From: Mikrocytos mackini
Lineage: Eukaryota; Endomyxa; Ascetosporea; Mikrocytida; Mikrocytiidae
Direction: 5' to 3'
Assembly: GCA_030180075.1 (NCBI GenBank)
Contig: JASNJN010000059.1
Location: 1 to 44,826, forward strand
Length of the DNA stretch: 44,826 nucleotides
The translations under genes were made by a program, and so were the position numbers. The notes below the pieces were generated by a model. It saw only the letters and a list, made by a program, of their open reading frames with translations, was not told where the DNA came from and did not search any database. Shown here piece after piece: positions 1 to 9,954 of the stretch (position 1 is the first letter of the stretch; each line of letters begins with the position of its first letter).

Positions 1-161
1 TGTACGCTTTGAGGTTCATAGTCGCTAGTCTCGGATCCTATTTCATCGGATTCGTTGATTTTTGTCCTCTTGGCCTTTGTTTCACCGCCCTTCTTACCTA
101 TATTTCCTTTCAAAGTAAATTTTAAAGCCTCTGTCGCTGCCTTCACCCTCAAGTAATACAT
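1..161 (-). CDS. N-terminal part of unidentified protein, running off the left edge
   Basis: On the minus strand an ATG at 161-159 opens a frame that stays open to the window edge (53 complete codons). The product starts MYYLRVKAATEALKF and is rich in Lys, Glu and Gly. The base composition is clearly less AT-rich than the surrounding non-coding DNA, which supports real coding. I do not recognise the family, and it could be a host gene or the start of a transposon ORF. Only the first ~50 residues are visible. Confidence 0.4.
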   Translation of the reverse strand, partial: MYYLRVKAATEALKFTLKGNIGKKGGETKAKRTKINESDEIGSETSDYEPQSV

Positions 162-333
162 ACCCGTTTGGATAACTATTAGATTGAGCAATTAAAACCA
201 TAAAATTAAATTGAATTCTTATTTTATAAACGAGAAATAAAATATTTAAGTCGTTCTAAAATAGATAAATTATATGGTTTTAGGAAAAGCATAATTAAAT
301 TTAACATGAACTTTAATGTAATAGAAATTCGAT

Positions 334-2013
334 TCAATTTATAAAGTCTTTATTGTACTTAATCATCATATCAAATTCTATACTTTCATTTGATAAATTT
401 TTCCTATTATTCGTTGTATAGTTTAACAATGAAAATAATCTTTCGACTGAGGCTGAACTGAAATGAGCACATTGTATATGTTCATAATAGTAGTCTTTCA
501 ATGCACCGTAAGTAGTAATGTCAGGTTTTGGTTGTTTGCAATAATGTTTTTTCTCCACTTCCAACTCTATCTTTTGGTAAGTATTACTTGTTTGAATTAA
601 ATGACCATGCTGTTTATTTTGCTTCGGATTTTTAAAAAACAAAATGACCTTGGCCAATTCTACTATAGATCCAATTTTTTTACTATGTTCCTTGTCAATT
701 AAAATCTTGCAAAATACTTTAAATTGCTTATTTCTTTGAAATATATTCTTCTTATCAGTTAAGTTAAGTAACATCTCAGGGTTTTCCATTATTTCCTTTA
801 AGTATATGATTTTGTTGAAAAATAACTCGCTATTTTCAAGTAAAAATTCTCTCTGTGTGTTCTGTATCAAATCACCATAGAAATTGGAATAAGTAACAAT
901 AGCTTCAATGTCCTTATAGATGTTAGTCCGGTTCATAATCTTAGTTATTTGTTCAGTTTTTTGTGTCTTTTTTACTATCACGTTCTCAAAAAATTGTTTT
1001 AACTTTTGAAAATTTTCAAAAATAAATATAAGAGCTTTAATTCTTGTATGCCACCGAGTTTCTATCCAATATATATCGGAACACTTTTTGTTTAAATAAC
1101 ACTCAAGTTCTTGCCTATTCTTATACCCTCTCCCAACATATAAATGCCCCTTTAACAATGATAGAAGAACCTCTAGATGATCAAATATTGAAAGAATGCA
1201 TTTATCCACTAAGTTTAACGTATGTGCAATGCATCTTAAGTGCTCAGTTTTGGTACACACATGCAGGACAATCAATTTGTGTAACTTGGTCATCACAGAT
1301 ACATTATCACAAATAAAGTATTTGAAATTCTGTGTGTTGAGAGAAAAATCAGCCATTGCTTCTTGTAAAACAACTAGTATCTGTTCTGCATTAAAAGATG
1401 TGTTTGAAATTTTAAGTTTTAAAAGTATTGTTTTCTCCCCGTTATAATAAAGAACACCCGTATAGTAACGTCCTTGTAGATCTGAGGTTTCATCCACAAT
1501 TAGGCTATAATAGGAATGCTCTTCCATGTATTTTATCACAATGTTCTTAAACTGAGACATTGGAAATTCCAGTTTTGACTTGAATGCCTTTATGGATGGT
1601 AACTGTCTCATAGTTGTAATTAGTTCTAAATTCTCTGCAGAAAAAACCTTTGTTATTTTGTAATATGGAACGCCAAGTGAAATCATATTGGAATACAATT
1701 TGAAGGCAGGTGTATATATGGTTGATTCCGAACCTGATTCAAATTCTGTAATAAAAGTATTGTGAGTCGTTCGATTATGTATTTGCGTTTTACTGTGTTT
1801 TATAATGCTCGACGATGTAAACGACATTTTCTTTTTGCATCTAATACAAAACACTTCATCACTCGTAACCAACATATTCTTTGGTATCTCAGGATGATTT
1901 TTCACCCGAATCCAAGAATGTATACTTTTGTACTTCTCTCGCGTGGCATCCTTGGTTATAATTTTTTCAACCATTTTAAAATCTATTTTATTTTTAATCA
2001 TATAAACACACAT
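334..2013 (-). CDS. hAT-superfamily transposase (ZBED-like), intact
   Basis: About 559 aa. The open frame extends five codons further upstream to a GTG, but the first ATG is at 2013 (another lies 12 nt further in). Order of parts: BED-type zinc finger near residues 56-79 (C-x2-C, then two His); first catalytic Asp in LIVDETSD (about 174); second Asp in FICDNVSV (about 236); a C-x2-H motif in RCIAHTLNLV; WIETRWHTR; and near the C terminus the hAT dimerisation/catalytic block SSASVERLFSLL with its Glu at about 524. All DDE residues are present and there is no stop or frameshift, so the protein could be active. I could not define its terminal repeats with confidence; a 13-bp inverted repeat (AAATTCGATTCAA) lies at 326-338 and 2070-2082, but the left copy overlaps the stop codon. 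It is a candidate helper for the hAT-type MITEs just to the right. Confidence 0.85.
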   Translation of the reverse strand: MCVYMIKNKIDFKMVEKIITKDATREKYKSIHSWIRVKNHPEIPKNMLVTSDEVFCIRCKKKMSFTSSSIIKHSKTQIHNRTTHNTFITEFESGSESTIYTPAFKLYSNMISLGVPYYKITKVFSAENLELITTMRQLPSIKAFKSKLEFPMSQFKNIVIKYMEEHSYYSLIVDETSDLQGRYYTGVLYYNGEKTILLKLKISNTSFNAEQILVVLQEAMADFSLNTQNFKYFICDNVSVMTKLHKLIVLHVCTKTEHLRCIAHTLNLVDKCILSIFDHLEVLLSLLKGHLYVGRGYKNRQELECYLNKKCSDIYWIETRWHTRIKALIFIFENFQKLKQFFENVIVKKTQKTEQITKIMNRTNIYKDIEAIVTYSNFYGDLIQNTQREFLLENSELFFNKIIYLKEIMENPEMLLNLTDKKNIFQRNKQFKVFCKILIDKEHSKKIGSIVELAKVILFFKNPKQNKQHGHLIQTSNTYQKIELEVEKKHYCKQPKPDITTYGALKDYYYEHIQCAHFSSASVERLFSLLNYTTNNRKNLSNESIEFDMMIKYNKDFIN

Positions 2014-2333
2014 GTTTGGAAAGATCACATTAATCTGACGTCGTATTGTGCATAATATAAAACATTTTGAATCGAATTTTTTTGCATTTTCAATTTAAAG
2101 AAATAAAATGTTCTCGAATCACAGCCACCAAGAAGATATATAAAACCACACTATTTTTAATACGCTCATTATCTAAAATATACGTAAATTTTTAAAACAG
2201 TTGATATTTAGAAAATGCTTAATTATCAAAAAGACGGAAAGATCGTATGAATTGACCCTCGGAAAAAGTCAGACTTTGCCGAATCCTGTATACAACCACA
2301 CCTATGTTTCATTATTTCACGCCATATCATAAT
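2014..2333. other. AT-rich gene-free stretch upstream of the hAT transposase
   Basis: About 320 bp with no open frame I can support. It holds the putative promoter of the minus-strand hAT gene and the right copy of a 13-bp inverted repeat (2070-2082). Its right end is the left 8-bp target duplication (ATCATAAT, 2326-2333) of the next element. Confidence 0.4.
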
Positions 2334-2774
2334 AAGGATCGGGAGGTCTAAACTTCGTGCTTTAAACTAGATGTGAGAATTTTGCCATTTTTGAGAATCG
2401 CCCGAACCGACCCGCCGAACGGGCGAGCAGTTTCACGTTTCTTAACCGTTTTATTTTGAGTGAAAATCTGAAAAATTTTGAATTTTTCAAAAATATTTAT
2501 AAAGAAAAATCATGTAAAATTTACAATCCAAAACGACTATTAACAAAAAAAATATCCAAACTTGTTGAGAATATAGATTAAATGCTAAGAAAATAGAAAA
2601 TTATGTTTGTTTTGGAAGTTTCCTTTAAATAATATAAGTAACATGTTAATGAGAATTTTTTCGAAAAATGATCCCTTCGGGCGGGCGGGCTGATAATTCT
2701 CACCTCTAGTTTAAACCAGGATTAAACCACTTGTCCTGTACAAAAGGTTATGTACGGTCTAAAACCCCACCCTG
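2334..2774. mobile_element. Small hAT-like MITE, interrupted by a second MITE
   Basis: The interval is flanked by an exact 8-bp direct repeat, ATCATAAT, at 2326-2333 and 2775-2782, which fits the hAT target pattern nTnnnnAn. The right terminus read inward is CAGGGTGGGGTTTTAGAC and the left is AAGGATCGGGAGGTCTAAAC, an imperfect inverted repeat. Without the nested element at 2368-2708 and one copy of its duplication, only about 90 bp remain, so this was a very short MITE before it was hit. Confidence 0.5.
2368..2708. mobile_element. hAT-type MITE, family A copy 1 (TAGATGTGAGAATT ends)
   Basis: Inverted termini TAGATGTGAGAATT and TAGAGGTGAGAATT (read inward) bound 341 bp. Flanking 8-mers are CTTTAAAC (2360-2367) and GTTTAAAC (2709-2716), matching in 7 of 8 positions. 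The interior next to both ends carries GC-rich CCGACCCGCC / CGGGCGGG tracts in an otherwise AT-rich sequence, as in the copy at 5019-5396. No coding capacity. Confidence 0.75.
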
Positions 2775-2864
2775 ATCATAATATATTACATTATCTTCTA
2801 TAATATAGTTCAGCCAGCTCCAGTTTAGCATTAACTGTACTCTGTCATTAACCGCCGAATTCTG

Positions 2865-3065
2865 TCAGTGTAAGAATGTATAATAAATAACATGTACTTG
2901 ATCATGTATCTTACTCAATATAAGAGAATGCATGTACTTAGTATGTACAAAATATACATCCCGCGGCAATTTGTTTGTTTCGAATTCAGCCCCATTTCCT
3001 GTTAAATATAACACCTTGTTGTGAATTCTTCTAAAGTAAGCGTACTCCAGTAATATGGGCAGATA
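2865..3065 (-). pseudogene. Remnant of an unidentified coding sequence
   Basis: On the minus strand a 66-codon stretch is open between two stops and has a natural protein composition (for example YLPILLEYAYFRRIHN and TNKLPRDVYFVHTKYM). It has no start codon and is preceded by several stops in all frames, so it reads as the tail of a degraded gene. The family is not recognised. Chance cannot be excluded at this length. Confidence 0.3.
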
Positions 3066-3697
3066 TCACATGGTCTTATCTTCATAGAATCAAAACAGGA
3101 TGCTACTTCTCTCTTGTGCTAAAATAATGATGCTGGGAATGATTCTTCATAGCTAACTTCATATTAGATCCGCCAAATTTGTTCTGTAGCTATTAAACCA
3201 TTTAATACAAGTATATCTAGTAATTAAATTAACTAATCATCCCAATCTTACACAATAATCAACTCTATAAAGATACCAAAAAGTACAGTTGAAGTATTAT
3301 CTTATCAAAACATTAAATTTTTAAAAAATTGAAACAATAAACTTAAATTATTTTGAGAACATACGTTGTTTAATCTATGCAAAGACTGTTATCCTCATTT
3401 TCGGATCCTTAAGACAACAATTTGGATGTTGGTATTTTATATACTTATTGAACGTTGGTACGAAAATTTTAAATAGAATGTTAAAATTTTTAACGATAAA
3501 TAATATTTTTAACACAAGTAACAAAAAAGCTCTCAAAACATTCACAAGTGTGTTGTAATAAAAGAGAAATAAATAAAAAGTTTTTAAATCATTATAATGC
3601 GTTAATTTTTTGATATAGAAACTTTATGTTATATTTTAAATCGCAGAAAATTATCTAAAAAAGATGATTTTTAAAACACTGAGAAACCCTTTGTAAT
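3066..3697. other. AT-rich intergenic stretch
   Basis: About 630 bp with no supportable gene, repeat or RNA. The right end is the 8-bp duplication (3690-3697) of the next MITE. Confidence 0.4.
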
Positions 3698-3855
3698 TAG
3701 AGTTCCCAAAATTCTCGAACCTAAAATTTATCGAGAATCGAGAAACGGATTTATGGCCATATTTCCCGGGAAATGAGCAAAAATTCTCGGAATTCTCAAA
3801 AATTTTCGAGAATTTTAGACGTAAAAAGTCCAGTTCCCGGGAATTGGGAACTTTA
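3698..3855. mobile_element. hAT-type MITE, family B copy 1 (TAGAGTTCCC ends)
   Basis: Termini are TAGAGTTCCC and, read inward from the right, TAAAGTTCCC. An exact 8-bp duplication TTTGTAAT lies at 3690-3697 and 3856-3863 and fits nTnnnnAn. The 158-bp body carries repeated TTCTCGA / TCGAGAA and TTCCCGGGAA palindromes. A 75-codon minus-strand open frame across it is incidental. Copy 2, in the opposite orientation, is at 14506-14645. Confidence 0.8.
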
Positions 3856-4115
3856 TTTGTAATTTTGAAAATAAACATTATTTTTAAATGAATGAGTTTA
3901 AAATCTATAGATAGAGATATATTAAAATCTAAAACAATCCAAATAAAATTTTTATAAAAATGTTAATTCCTGTATATTTTGTAAAATCATTATATCCAGA
4001 GTTGACTGTAGTTGATTTGCACCACAGTCACATTTAACCGAGACATTTTCACGAAAATACTGTAGGATTCTTATACAGACAAGTGCCGTATAATAAAAGT
4101 ATAGCATACTACACA
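3856..4115. other. AT-rich spacer
   Basis: No gene seen. The 11-mer ATACAGACAAG at about 4073 recurs just outside the right end of the putative large element (about 6372), which may record an older duplication or rearrangement. Confidence 0.3.
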
Positions 4116-4400
4116 TAGAGACTCCAAATTACCGTTTTGTCGAGGAATTCGGTAACGGTAATGTTCATCAAATACCGGTAATTTACCGCCGGTAATTCCC
4201 TTTTGAAGAGCGCAAAGAAAGTACATTAAATAATGATGATAAGTTTAATATTTCGTAATTTACAAATTATATGTTTTAGTTTTATAAAGTTATATATTGA
4301 TATGCATGTTAGCGATATATGATTGAAGATTTTTCATTCTAAATATCCAAAATAAACGGTCAAAAAATACTTTTTATAAAATATGTTGAAAACTTATAAT

Positions 4401-4602
4401 TAGGGTTCGGAATATATGTGACAAAACTTGTGATCACATATATTGGGAGAAATTTAACACAAAATCCTTTATAAATCCGGGAATATTTTTAGGTATCCCA
4501 TATCTGAGTATTCTCAAATTTTAGAATTTCCTTTATAATCTCTAAAAATCACATATAGTTCACATATTTGATCGTTTTTGGTCACATATTTTCCGAACCC
4601 TA
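4401..4602. mobile_element. hAT-type MITE, family C (TAGGGTTCGGAA ends)
   Basis: A 202-bp element with 22-bp inverted termini: TAGGGTTCGGAATATATGTG on the left and TAGGGTTCGGAAAATATGTG read inward from the right. An exact 8-bp duplication CTTATAAT lies at 4393-4400 and 4603-4610. No coding capacity. Confidence 0.85.
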
Positions 4603-4610
4603 CTTATAAT

Positions 4611-5010
4611 AAACAAGGGTTTCATGAGCATATCCGGATATTTATTATTAATATGTTAAAATGATAATTAAATAATATTAAATTTCGTATTAAAATGTGA
4701 TGGGCCACATTTCGAAAAATGATAAAATATTTTTAAAAATTAATTTTTCAATCAAGCCAAAATTGAAATAAAATATCTACATTATATTTATTAACTAAAT
4801 CAAATCGAGTTTTTCAATTATATAAAATTTTAGATAATGTTTAGGATGTTATAAACGCAATTTATGAAAATTTAAATAATTAAATCATTTTTAAAAATTA
4901 TTAAAAATTGCATTAAATATATATGTTTAAAATAAAATAGAATATTATTAACTTTATACAAGGACAATAGTAAGTATTGAACTGAAATTTAAATTTTTAT
5001 TTTTTGTACA
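4611..5010. other. AT-rich stretch inside the putative large hAT-like element
   Basis: About 400 bp of very AT-rich sequence with no gene or repeat that I can support. Confidence 0.4.
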
Positions 5011-5018
5011 CTTTAAAA

Positions 5019-5396
5019 CAGAGTTGAGAATTTTGCCTAAATCCAGAACCCGACCCGACCCGCCCCGCCTTCGGGTCGGGCGGGTCGGGTAGGAAATTTG
5101 TAAGAATTTTTCTACTAAAAAATTAATTCCCCCAAATTTATGATATTCAAAAATAACGAAACAAAACTCAAAAATTATTTGTTTTAGCCTGTTTCCATCA
5201 TATAATCTAATATCAGAGTAAATTAACTATTTGAAAAATAAAATTACGCAAATATCTAGCGTAAATAACTAATATTGTGCATATTTTTAAAAGTGCATCC
5301 ATGTGAGAGTTTTTAGCGTTTTTTTGACCTTCTTCCGCCCGAACCCGACCCGAACGGGTCGGGTTCGGGCGGTCGGGTTGGAAATTCTCAACTCTG
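5019..5396. mobile_element. hAT-type MITE, family A copy 2 (CAGAGTTGAGAATTT ends)
   Basis: Termini CAGAGTTGAGAATTTTGCC and CAGAGTTGAGAATTTCC (read inward) bound 378 bp. The 8-bp duplication CTTTAAAA (5011-5018 and 5397-5404) is exact and fits nTnnnnAn. Just inside each end is a GC-rich arm built of repeated GACCCGACCCG / CGGGTCGGG units that can fold back on themselves. It shares end sequence and GC-rich arms with copy 1 at 2368-2708. Confidence 0.85.
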
Positions 5397-5404
5397 CTTT
5401 AAAA

Positions 5405-6324
5405 CATTGAAATTTGATTTTATCGAAAATAAAAATCAGAATAATTATAAACACAATAAATAAACATTTTACAAAAAAATGACGTAGTTCATTTTAGCTT
5501 TATAGCATCTATTAATTTATTAATTTTAGTAATTTCTGTATTTTGTTGTTTTATTCCAACAGAATGCCTGCCCACTATCCTCTTTCTCTATATAACTGCC
5601 CCAAAGTTTCCTTTAAAATTGGGGCATTCGACGGAGCTTATAGCGGCGTCTTCCACGTCTCTTCTGTGGGATTCTTTGTTAAGTAGAAAGTGGGGATGGT
5701 CAGACCCCAAGTAACAAGACCAATCTCTGAAGTCCCTTTACACATCTACTGATCATCGTGAAAAATATCACTCCCTGGAGGTGTGTATTGAAATTTTTTG
5801 ATTTTTCAAAAAAATTCATGTTTATGTCAAATGGAGAGGCATACATCTAAAAATCCATTTAAATTGTATATATCAAGCAAGTTTCATGTATATATTAAAA
5901 ATTTTCAATTATAATCGATTTTAAAAAATTTTTGCCAATATTGCACTACAAATGACGTAGTTCGATACATAGGTGGTTTATTGTATATATTTAAAACGTG
6001 TATTTAAGTTTCAGATCATATTGTTCTATTTTAATGGAGAAACTTGACATTAAATTTTAAATATGCATTTGAATAGCAAAGATAATTAAAGATGTATTCA
6101 AATTTACAAATCTACAATACATTAAAGTTTATTAAAGTATTTAACATATTCCAAACCCAAATTGTCATGTTATTCAGTTAATAATTTATTTAGCTACCTT
6201 GTGATTATTACACATAAAAAGTTTAAAAACATATGTTTAATTTATTAAATACACAAGTATTCTGTTTATTTATTATATTATCGTTAAAAATTTCGGTATT
6301 GAAGCATGATACCTGTAATGAAAA
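5405..6324. other. Gene-free stretch with a less AT-rich block
   Basis: No ORF with recognisable similarity. Bases 5563-5760 are noticeably richer in G and C than the rest and contain short GGGGCA / TGCCCC repeats; neither strand gives a sustained reading frame. The remainder is AT-rich. Confidence 0.35.
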
Positions 6325-6535
6325 AATTGCCAAATTACCGCCAATACCGATATTACCGTTGGAATCTATAAATACAGACAAGGGGGCATAAAAATTTAAA
6401 CATTTTTATACCGTGTTAAAAAATTGTTTTGTTTATAAACTTACTAGGATGTGGCTATGTGCTATTTTAAGCCTGTCCATGCCTGAAGGAATGTCAACCA
6501 AACATAGGACAGTATTGTAAATATTCACTTGTTAA

Positions 6536-6919
6536 TTATTTACTAAAAATAATAATTGAAAATAGAATTATGAATGTAAATCTAGCTCGCAAGGGTGGCT
6601 TATATCGGGGTATACTACACTCCCCTCCTGAAAAATTTACTACTGAAATTCTATTCATTGGCCATTTCTTATTATCTTCAGTTATTACTGAGGTTTTTCC
6701 TATGGCAATTATTTTTATCTCTGGGCCGTATTTGTTTTTATAATTCCTGACCCGTATTATGCTTCCTATTCGGAGCTTTGCTGCTTTTGTAGCATTTCTC
6801 CGGTCGAAATTTTCTTTCATTCGGGATTGTTTCCCTCTAACGAGGTTTCTGTCCACCTTTTTGTAGGTTTCCTCTCTCCTCACTCCCTTAGTGTAAAGTA
6901 GGGATAATTTATCTCTCAT
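6536..6919 (-). pseudogene. Ty3/gypsy integrase C-terminal part (copy 1)
   Basis: 127 codons open. The middle carries the chromodomain-proximal/GPY-like region of gypsy integrases (KLRIGSIIRVRNYKNKYGPEIKIIAIGKTSVITEDNKKWPMNR), comparable to the matching part of the element at 25228-29798 (KQGDGVFLKTHTG, then KTSVRTNDGRKWPMTR). The tail is hydrophobic and probably not part of the original protein. Confidence 0.7.
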
Positions 6920-7429
6920 TTTTCTCCCAAAGAAAGCCTCGAATGTGGATATATTCGTGGTTGTATGAGGAGTTTCTCTGTATTGGAACAGGGTTTCTGT
7001 TAGGGTATCTCCTAAGTTCCATTTGTTTTGTTGGCCTCTTCTATCTTTTCGCTCAAGACTCTATTAAATCGCTCCACTAGACCATTTTGTCTAGGGGCAT
7101 ATAGTGCTACCCTTCGGTGTTTGATTTGAAGTTGCTCAAAAAATCTTTCGGTTTCTTTCGATACAAATTGCTTCCCATTGCTGGATACGATTTCTCATGG
7201 GAGTCCAAATCTTGTAAACAGAGACATCATCGCTTTTACGGTGTGTTGTGATTCCGTTTTATGCAGGCCGATTACTTCTGGCCACTTACTATAGTAGTCA
7301 ATGACTACTAAGTAGTATGGGTATTCTCCAGTACTTACTGCTCCTTTCAGGTCTATAGCGATTTTCTGCCAAGGTCCTTCGGGTAGAATTACGGGATATA
7401 ATGGTGGCTCCGTCTGTTTAATTGTTCTG
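6920..7429 (-). pseudogene. Ty3/gypsy integrase catalytic core, broken (copy 1)
   Basis: Translating the minus strand gives the core block IAIDLKGAVSTGEYPYYLVV (first catalytic Asp), DYYSKWPEVIGLHKTE, then GLP, an in-frame TGA, and EIVSSNGKQF, where the usual second Asp (SDNG) is replaced by Ser-Asn, and finally RQNGLVERFNR with the Glu. It is in a different frame from the adjoining RNase H part because of a slip in a run of A near 7457. Both the stop and the lost Asp make this integrase inactive. Confidence 0.65.
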
Positions 7430-8086
7430 TCAGATTGACGACACTCTTTCCAGTTTTTTTATAAAACTTTCTACTTCTGCTCTCCAACCGGGCCAGTAGA
7501 AGTTTCTTTCTATTCTTGCACTTGTTTTTGTTATTCCTTGGTGGAGACAATGCGCTTCGCTGATTATCTCCCCGCGGATGTGCAGCTCTGGTATAAACCT
7601 TGTTCCTTCCAGGAATAGCTTGCCGTTCGTTATGGTCAGTTTATCCACGAGTCTGTGGTACTTCGGATACTTCCGGATGTTCTGTGTGCTCCAGTTATTG
7701 TTCTCCACCACTCTGGTGAGTTGGGACATGTACGAAGAGTACTCTAGCTTGTCAGCTGCATTCGCTTCTGTAATGGAGTTAATAATAACTTCTTCCTTAA
7801 AGGAGAATTCTTTATGATTGGCGCTCTGTGCTGATCTCGATAGCCAGTCTGCCATTTCGTTCGCCGACCCTTTGATGTACTCTATGTGGTAATCAAATAG
7901 GGACAGATTTTCTCTCCACCTTTCTATGCCGGAAATTGTTCTTTTTACTTTGGACTGGGATAGTAATGTCTCCAGTGCTCTGTGATCGTACTGCATCACA
8001 AAGTGGCGTCCTAACAGGTATTTTTTAAATTTGTTTGCTACCGCAACGCATGACAGGGCTTCTTTTTCTCCTGTACTGTAATTCAT
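7430..8086 (-). pseudogene. Ty3/gypsy RNase H and integrase zinc-binding region (copy 1)
   Basis: 218 codons beginning MNYSTGEKEALSC. RNase H motifs include the TGEKEAL block and YDHRALETLLSQSK; the linker follows, then the integrase zinc-binding part (EAHCLHQGITKTSARIERNFYWP). It is in the same frame as the RT part upstream but separated from it by an in-frame TAG at 8144-8142. Confidence 0.75.
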
Positions 8087-8143
8087 CTCGTGTTTACGGA
8101 ACAGCGAAGACCAATACGCTATTGGCTTGTATTCTTTATCCTT

Positions 8144-8680
8144 CTACTGTTGTTCGAGTAAGGCTCCCATTCCTACTTCGCTCGCGTCGCATTGTAATCT
8201 GACCTTGAACTCTGAAGCTGTCTGGAATGGGGCTAAGGCACTTCTCTTAGAGATTTGCTCCTTTATTTGATTAAGGGCTTCTTCTTCGGTGTTTGTCCAT
8301 TTCAGTTTCTTGTTCTTTTCTAACAGTGCTGAAATTGGCTTTGCTACCGTTGCTAGGCTTTTTAAAAACCTGCTGTAATAGTTGACAACGCCTAAGATCT
8401 GCCTGACTTGTTTTACAATCGTGGGCTCTTTAAGGTTGTTTATTTGTGTAGTCTTCTCGGCGGTAGGCTTTATCCCTTCGGCTGATAATTCATAACCTAG
8501 CCACTCTATCATCTCGGATTCATCGTTTGACTTTCCTTCGTTGACCGTAATATTGTTCTGGTCTAGGATGTCTCTTACTTGTTTTACTCTGGCGCCGAGT
8601 TCTTTCTTCGTGCTGCCGGTTATTAGTATGTCATCCAGATACACTAGTACTCCGCTCACGTTCTTCAGAAAGTCTGACAT
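8144..8680 (-). pseudogene. Ty3/gypsy reverse transcriptase palm, C-terminal half (copy 1)
   Basis: 178 codons. Contains the polymerase YLDDILITG motif (catalytic Asp pair intact), GYELSAEGI, the connection QILGVVNYYSRF and the RNase H start RLQCDASEVGMGALLEQQ. Bounded by an in-frame TGA at 8683-8681 upstream and TAG at 8144-8142 downstream, with no frame change across either. Confidence 0.8.
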
Positions 8681-8683
8681 GAT

Positions 8684-9415
8684 TCACAGGAAGGCACTAG
8701 GTGCTGATCTTACTCCAAATGGCATCCTTGTATATTTAAAGGTGCCTAAGTGGGTTATGATCGTTGTTAAAGGCTGGCTATTTCGCGCTAGCGGTACCTG
8801 ATGGTAAGCTGCTTCTAAGTCTATCTTGGCAAAGAACCTGGGGTTTTCTCCCAGTTTAGCCAGAAGATCTTCAATGTTTGGTAGTGGGTATTTGTCATCT
8901 AGGATAGCTTCATTAAGCTTCCTGAAATCTCCACATAATCTTACGTCTCCAGAAGGTTTTTTAACCACTACTATGGGGCTGACCCAATCGGTCGACTCGG
9001 ATCTCACAAGGATTCCGATTTTTATTAACTTCTTTAGGTTCTGCTCCACTGCTGGGCGTAGTGCAAAGGGTATTGGTCGCTCCTTTGATACAAACGGTCG
9101 TATTCCGCGTTTTAAATAAAGCTTAAACTTAGTGTTAGCCATGTAGTTTTGGGGTATCTTATTTTCAGATTTACTTATTTCTCCCACCTTTATCACCCCC
9201 AATTCTAGGGCGTCATCTAATCCTAGGACGTTGTTTCCTGTCCTGGTGACGATAACCTTGCTTTCACTGCTTCGGTCTCCCCAATATAAATGGGTATTAA
9301 TTTCTCCAGCTAGTGGGATTTGTTTTCCGCTGTAGTCCGTCATGCTCACATTCGTGGTTTGGACATACCTGTTTAATCCTTTCTCACTTACGACATCCTG
9401 CCTGACTAAAGTCAT
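8684..9415 (-). pseudogene. Ty3/gypsy protease end and reverse transcriptase fingers (copy 1)
   Basis: 243 codons. The protease active site FLVDTGAD lies just before the listed Met, downstream of an in-frame TAG at 9442-9440. Then come RT fingers/palm motifs: GIRPFVSKERPIPFALRP, TDWVSPIVVVKKPSGDVRLCGDFRKLN, KYPLPNIEDLL, FAKIDLEAAYHQV, and TRMPFGVRSAPSAFL immediately before the TGA. Confidence 0.8.
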
Positions 9416-9439
9416 GTCGGCTCCGGTGTCTACGAGGAA

Positions 9440-9790
9440 CTAAATCTGCTTTCCTTTGACTACTACGTTTCTGTAGAGTCGCTTTCTTTCGAAGCAGGAA
9501 GCCATAATGTTTCTCCCTCGGGGTCTGGGATCTCCGTAGCCGCTAGAGTCTGAATGCTGTCTATGACGCCTTCTGTCGTATCCGAACCAGGCATACTCTC
9601 CCGGGTGGTAGTCTCTGTCGTTCTCCATTTCCGAGTCTTCGGTGTATGGGGTGGTCTCTTCTCTCCCTCTTTCTTGGGGTTCTCTTCTGATCTTGGCTTC
9701 GCATACTTCTGCGAAATGCCCTATCTTATTGCATCGGACGCATCTTACTACGGCTGCCCGGCAATAGTTCCTCCCTCTCCTATGTCGGTG
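9440..9790 (-). pseudogene. Ty3/gypsy nucleocapsid zinc knuckles and gag-protease linker (copy 1)
   Basis: Reading the minus strand gives two knuckle-like units: CRRCGHRHRRGRNYC (imperfect) and CVRCNKIGHFAEVC, an exact C-x2-C-x4-H-x4-C. An Arg/Ser/Gly-rich linker follows (about 9628-9440) and ends at an in-frame TAG just before the protease DTGA motif. Confidence 0.65.
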
Positions 9791-9954
9791 TCCGCATCGC
9801 CGGCAATTTTCTAAGCTCGGCTCTTCTGGACGGAAAGGGTTTCTTTGCTGGTCTACTGAGACCGCCTCAGCATCTTCATGCTTCTGCGCTGTTGACAGTG
9901 ACCTTCGAAGTTCTCTGCTGACATCGCTAGCAGGGTTTCTTTTGCTTTCCTATT

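Larger units (their letters stand above)
4116..6370. mobile_element. Putative 2.25-kb hAT-like element with CGGTAAT subterminal repeats, hosting two nested MITEs
   Basis: Left end TAGAGACTCCAA and right end (read inward) TATAGATTCCAA match in 10 of 12. Both are followed by clusters of CGGTAAT / ATTACCG motifs (4130-4200 and 6325-6360), the kind of subterminal repetition that transposases bind. The flanking 8-mers ACTACACA and AATACAGA agree in only 6 of 8, so the borders are tentative. The interior has no transposase; it contains the MITEs at 4401-4602 and 5019-5396 and a less AT-rich block at about 5563-5760 of unknown nature. Confidence 0.4.

Noticed and set aside
326-2082. AAATTCGATTCAA inverted repeat as the hAT transposon's terminal repeats.
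   Set aside because: The left copy overlaps the stop codon of the transposase and there is no flanking 8-bp duplication.
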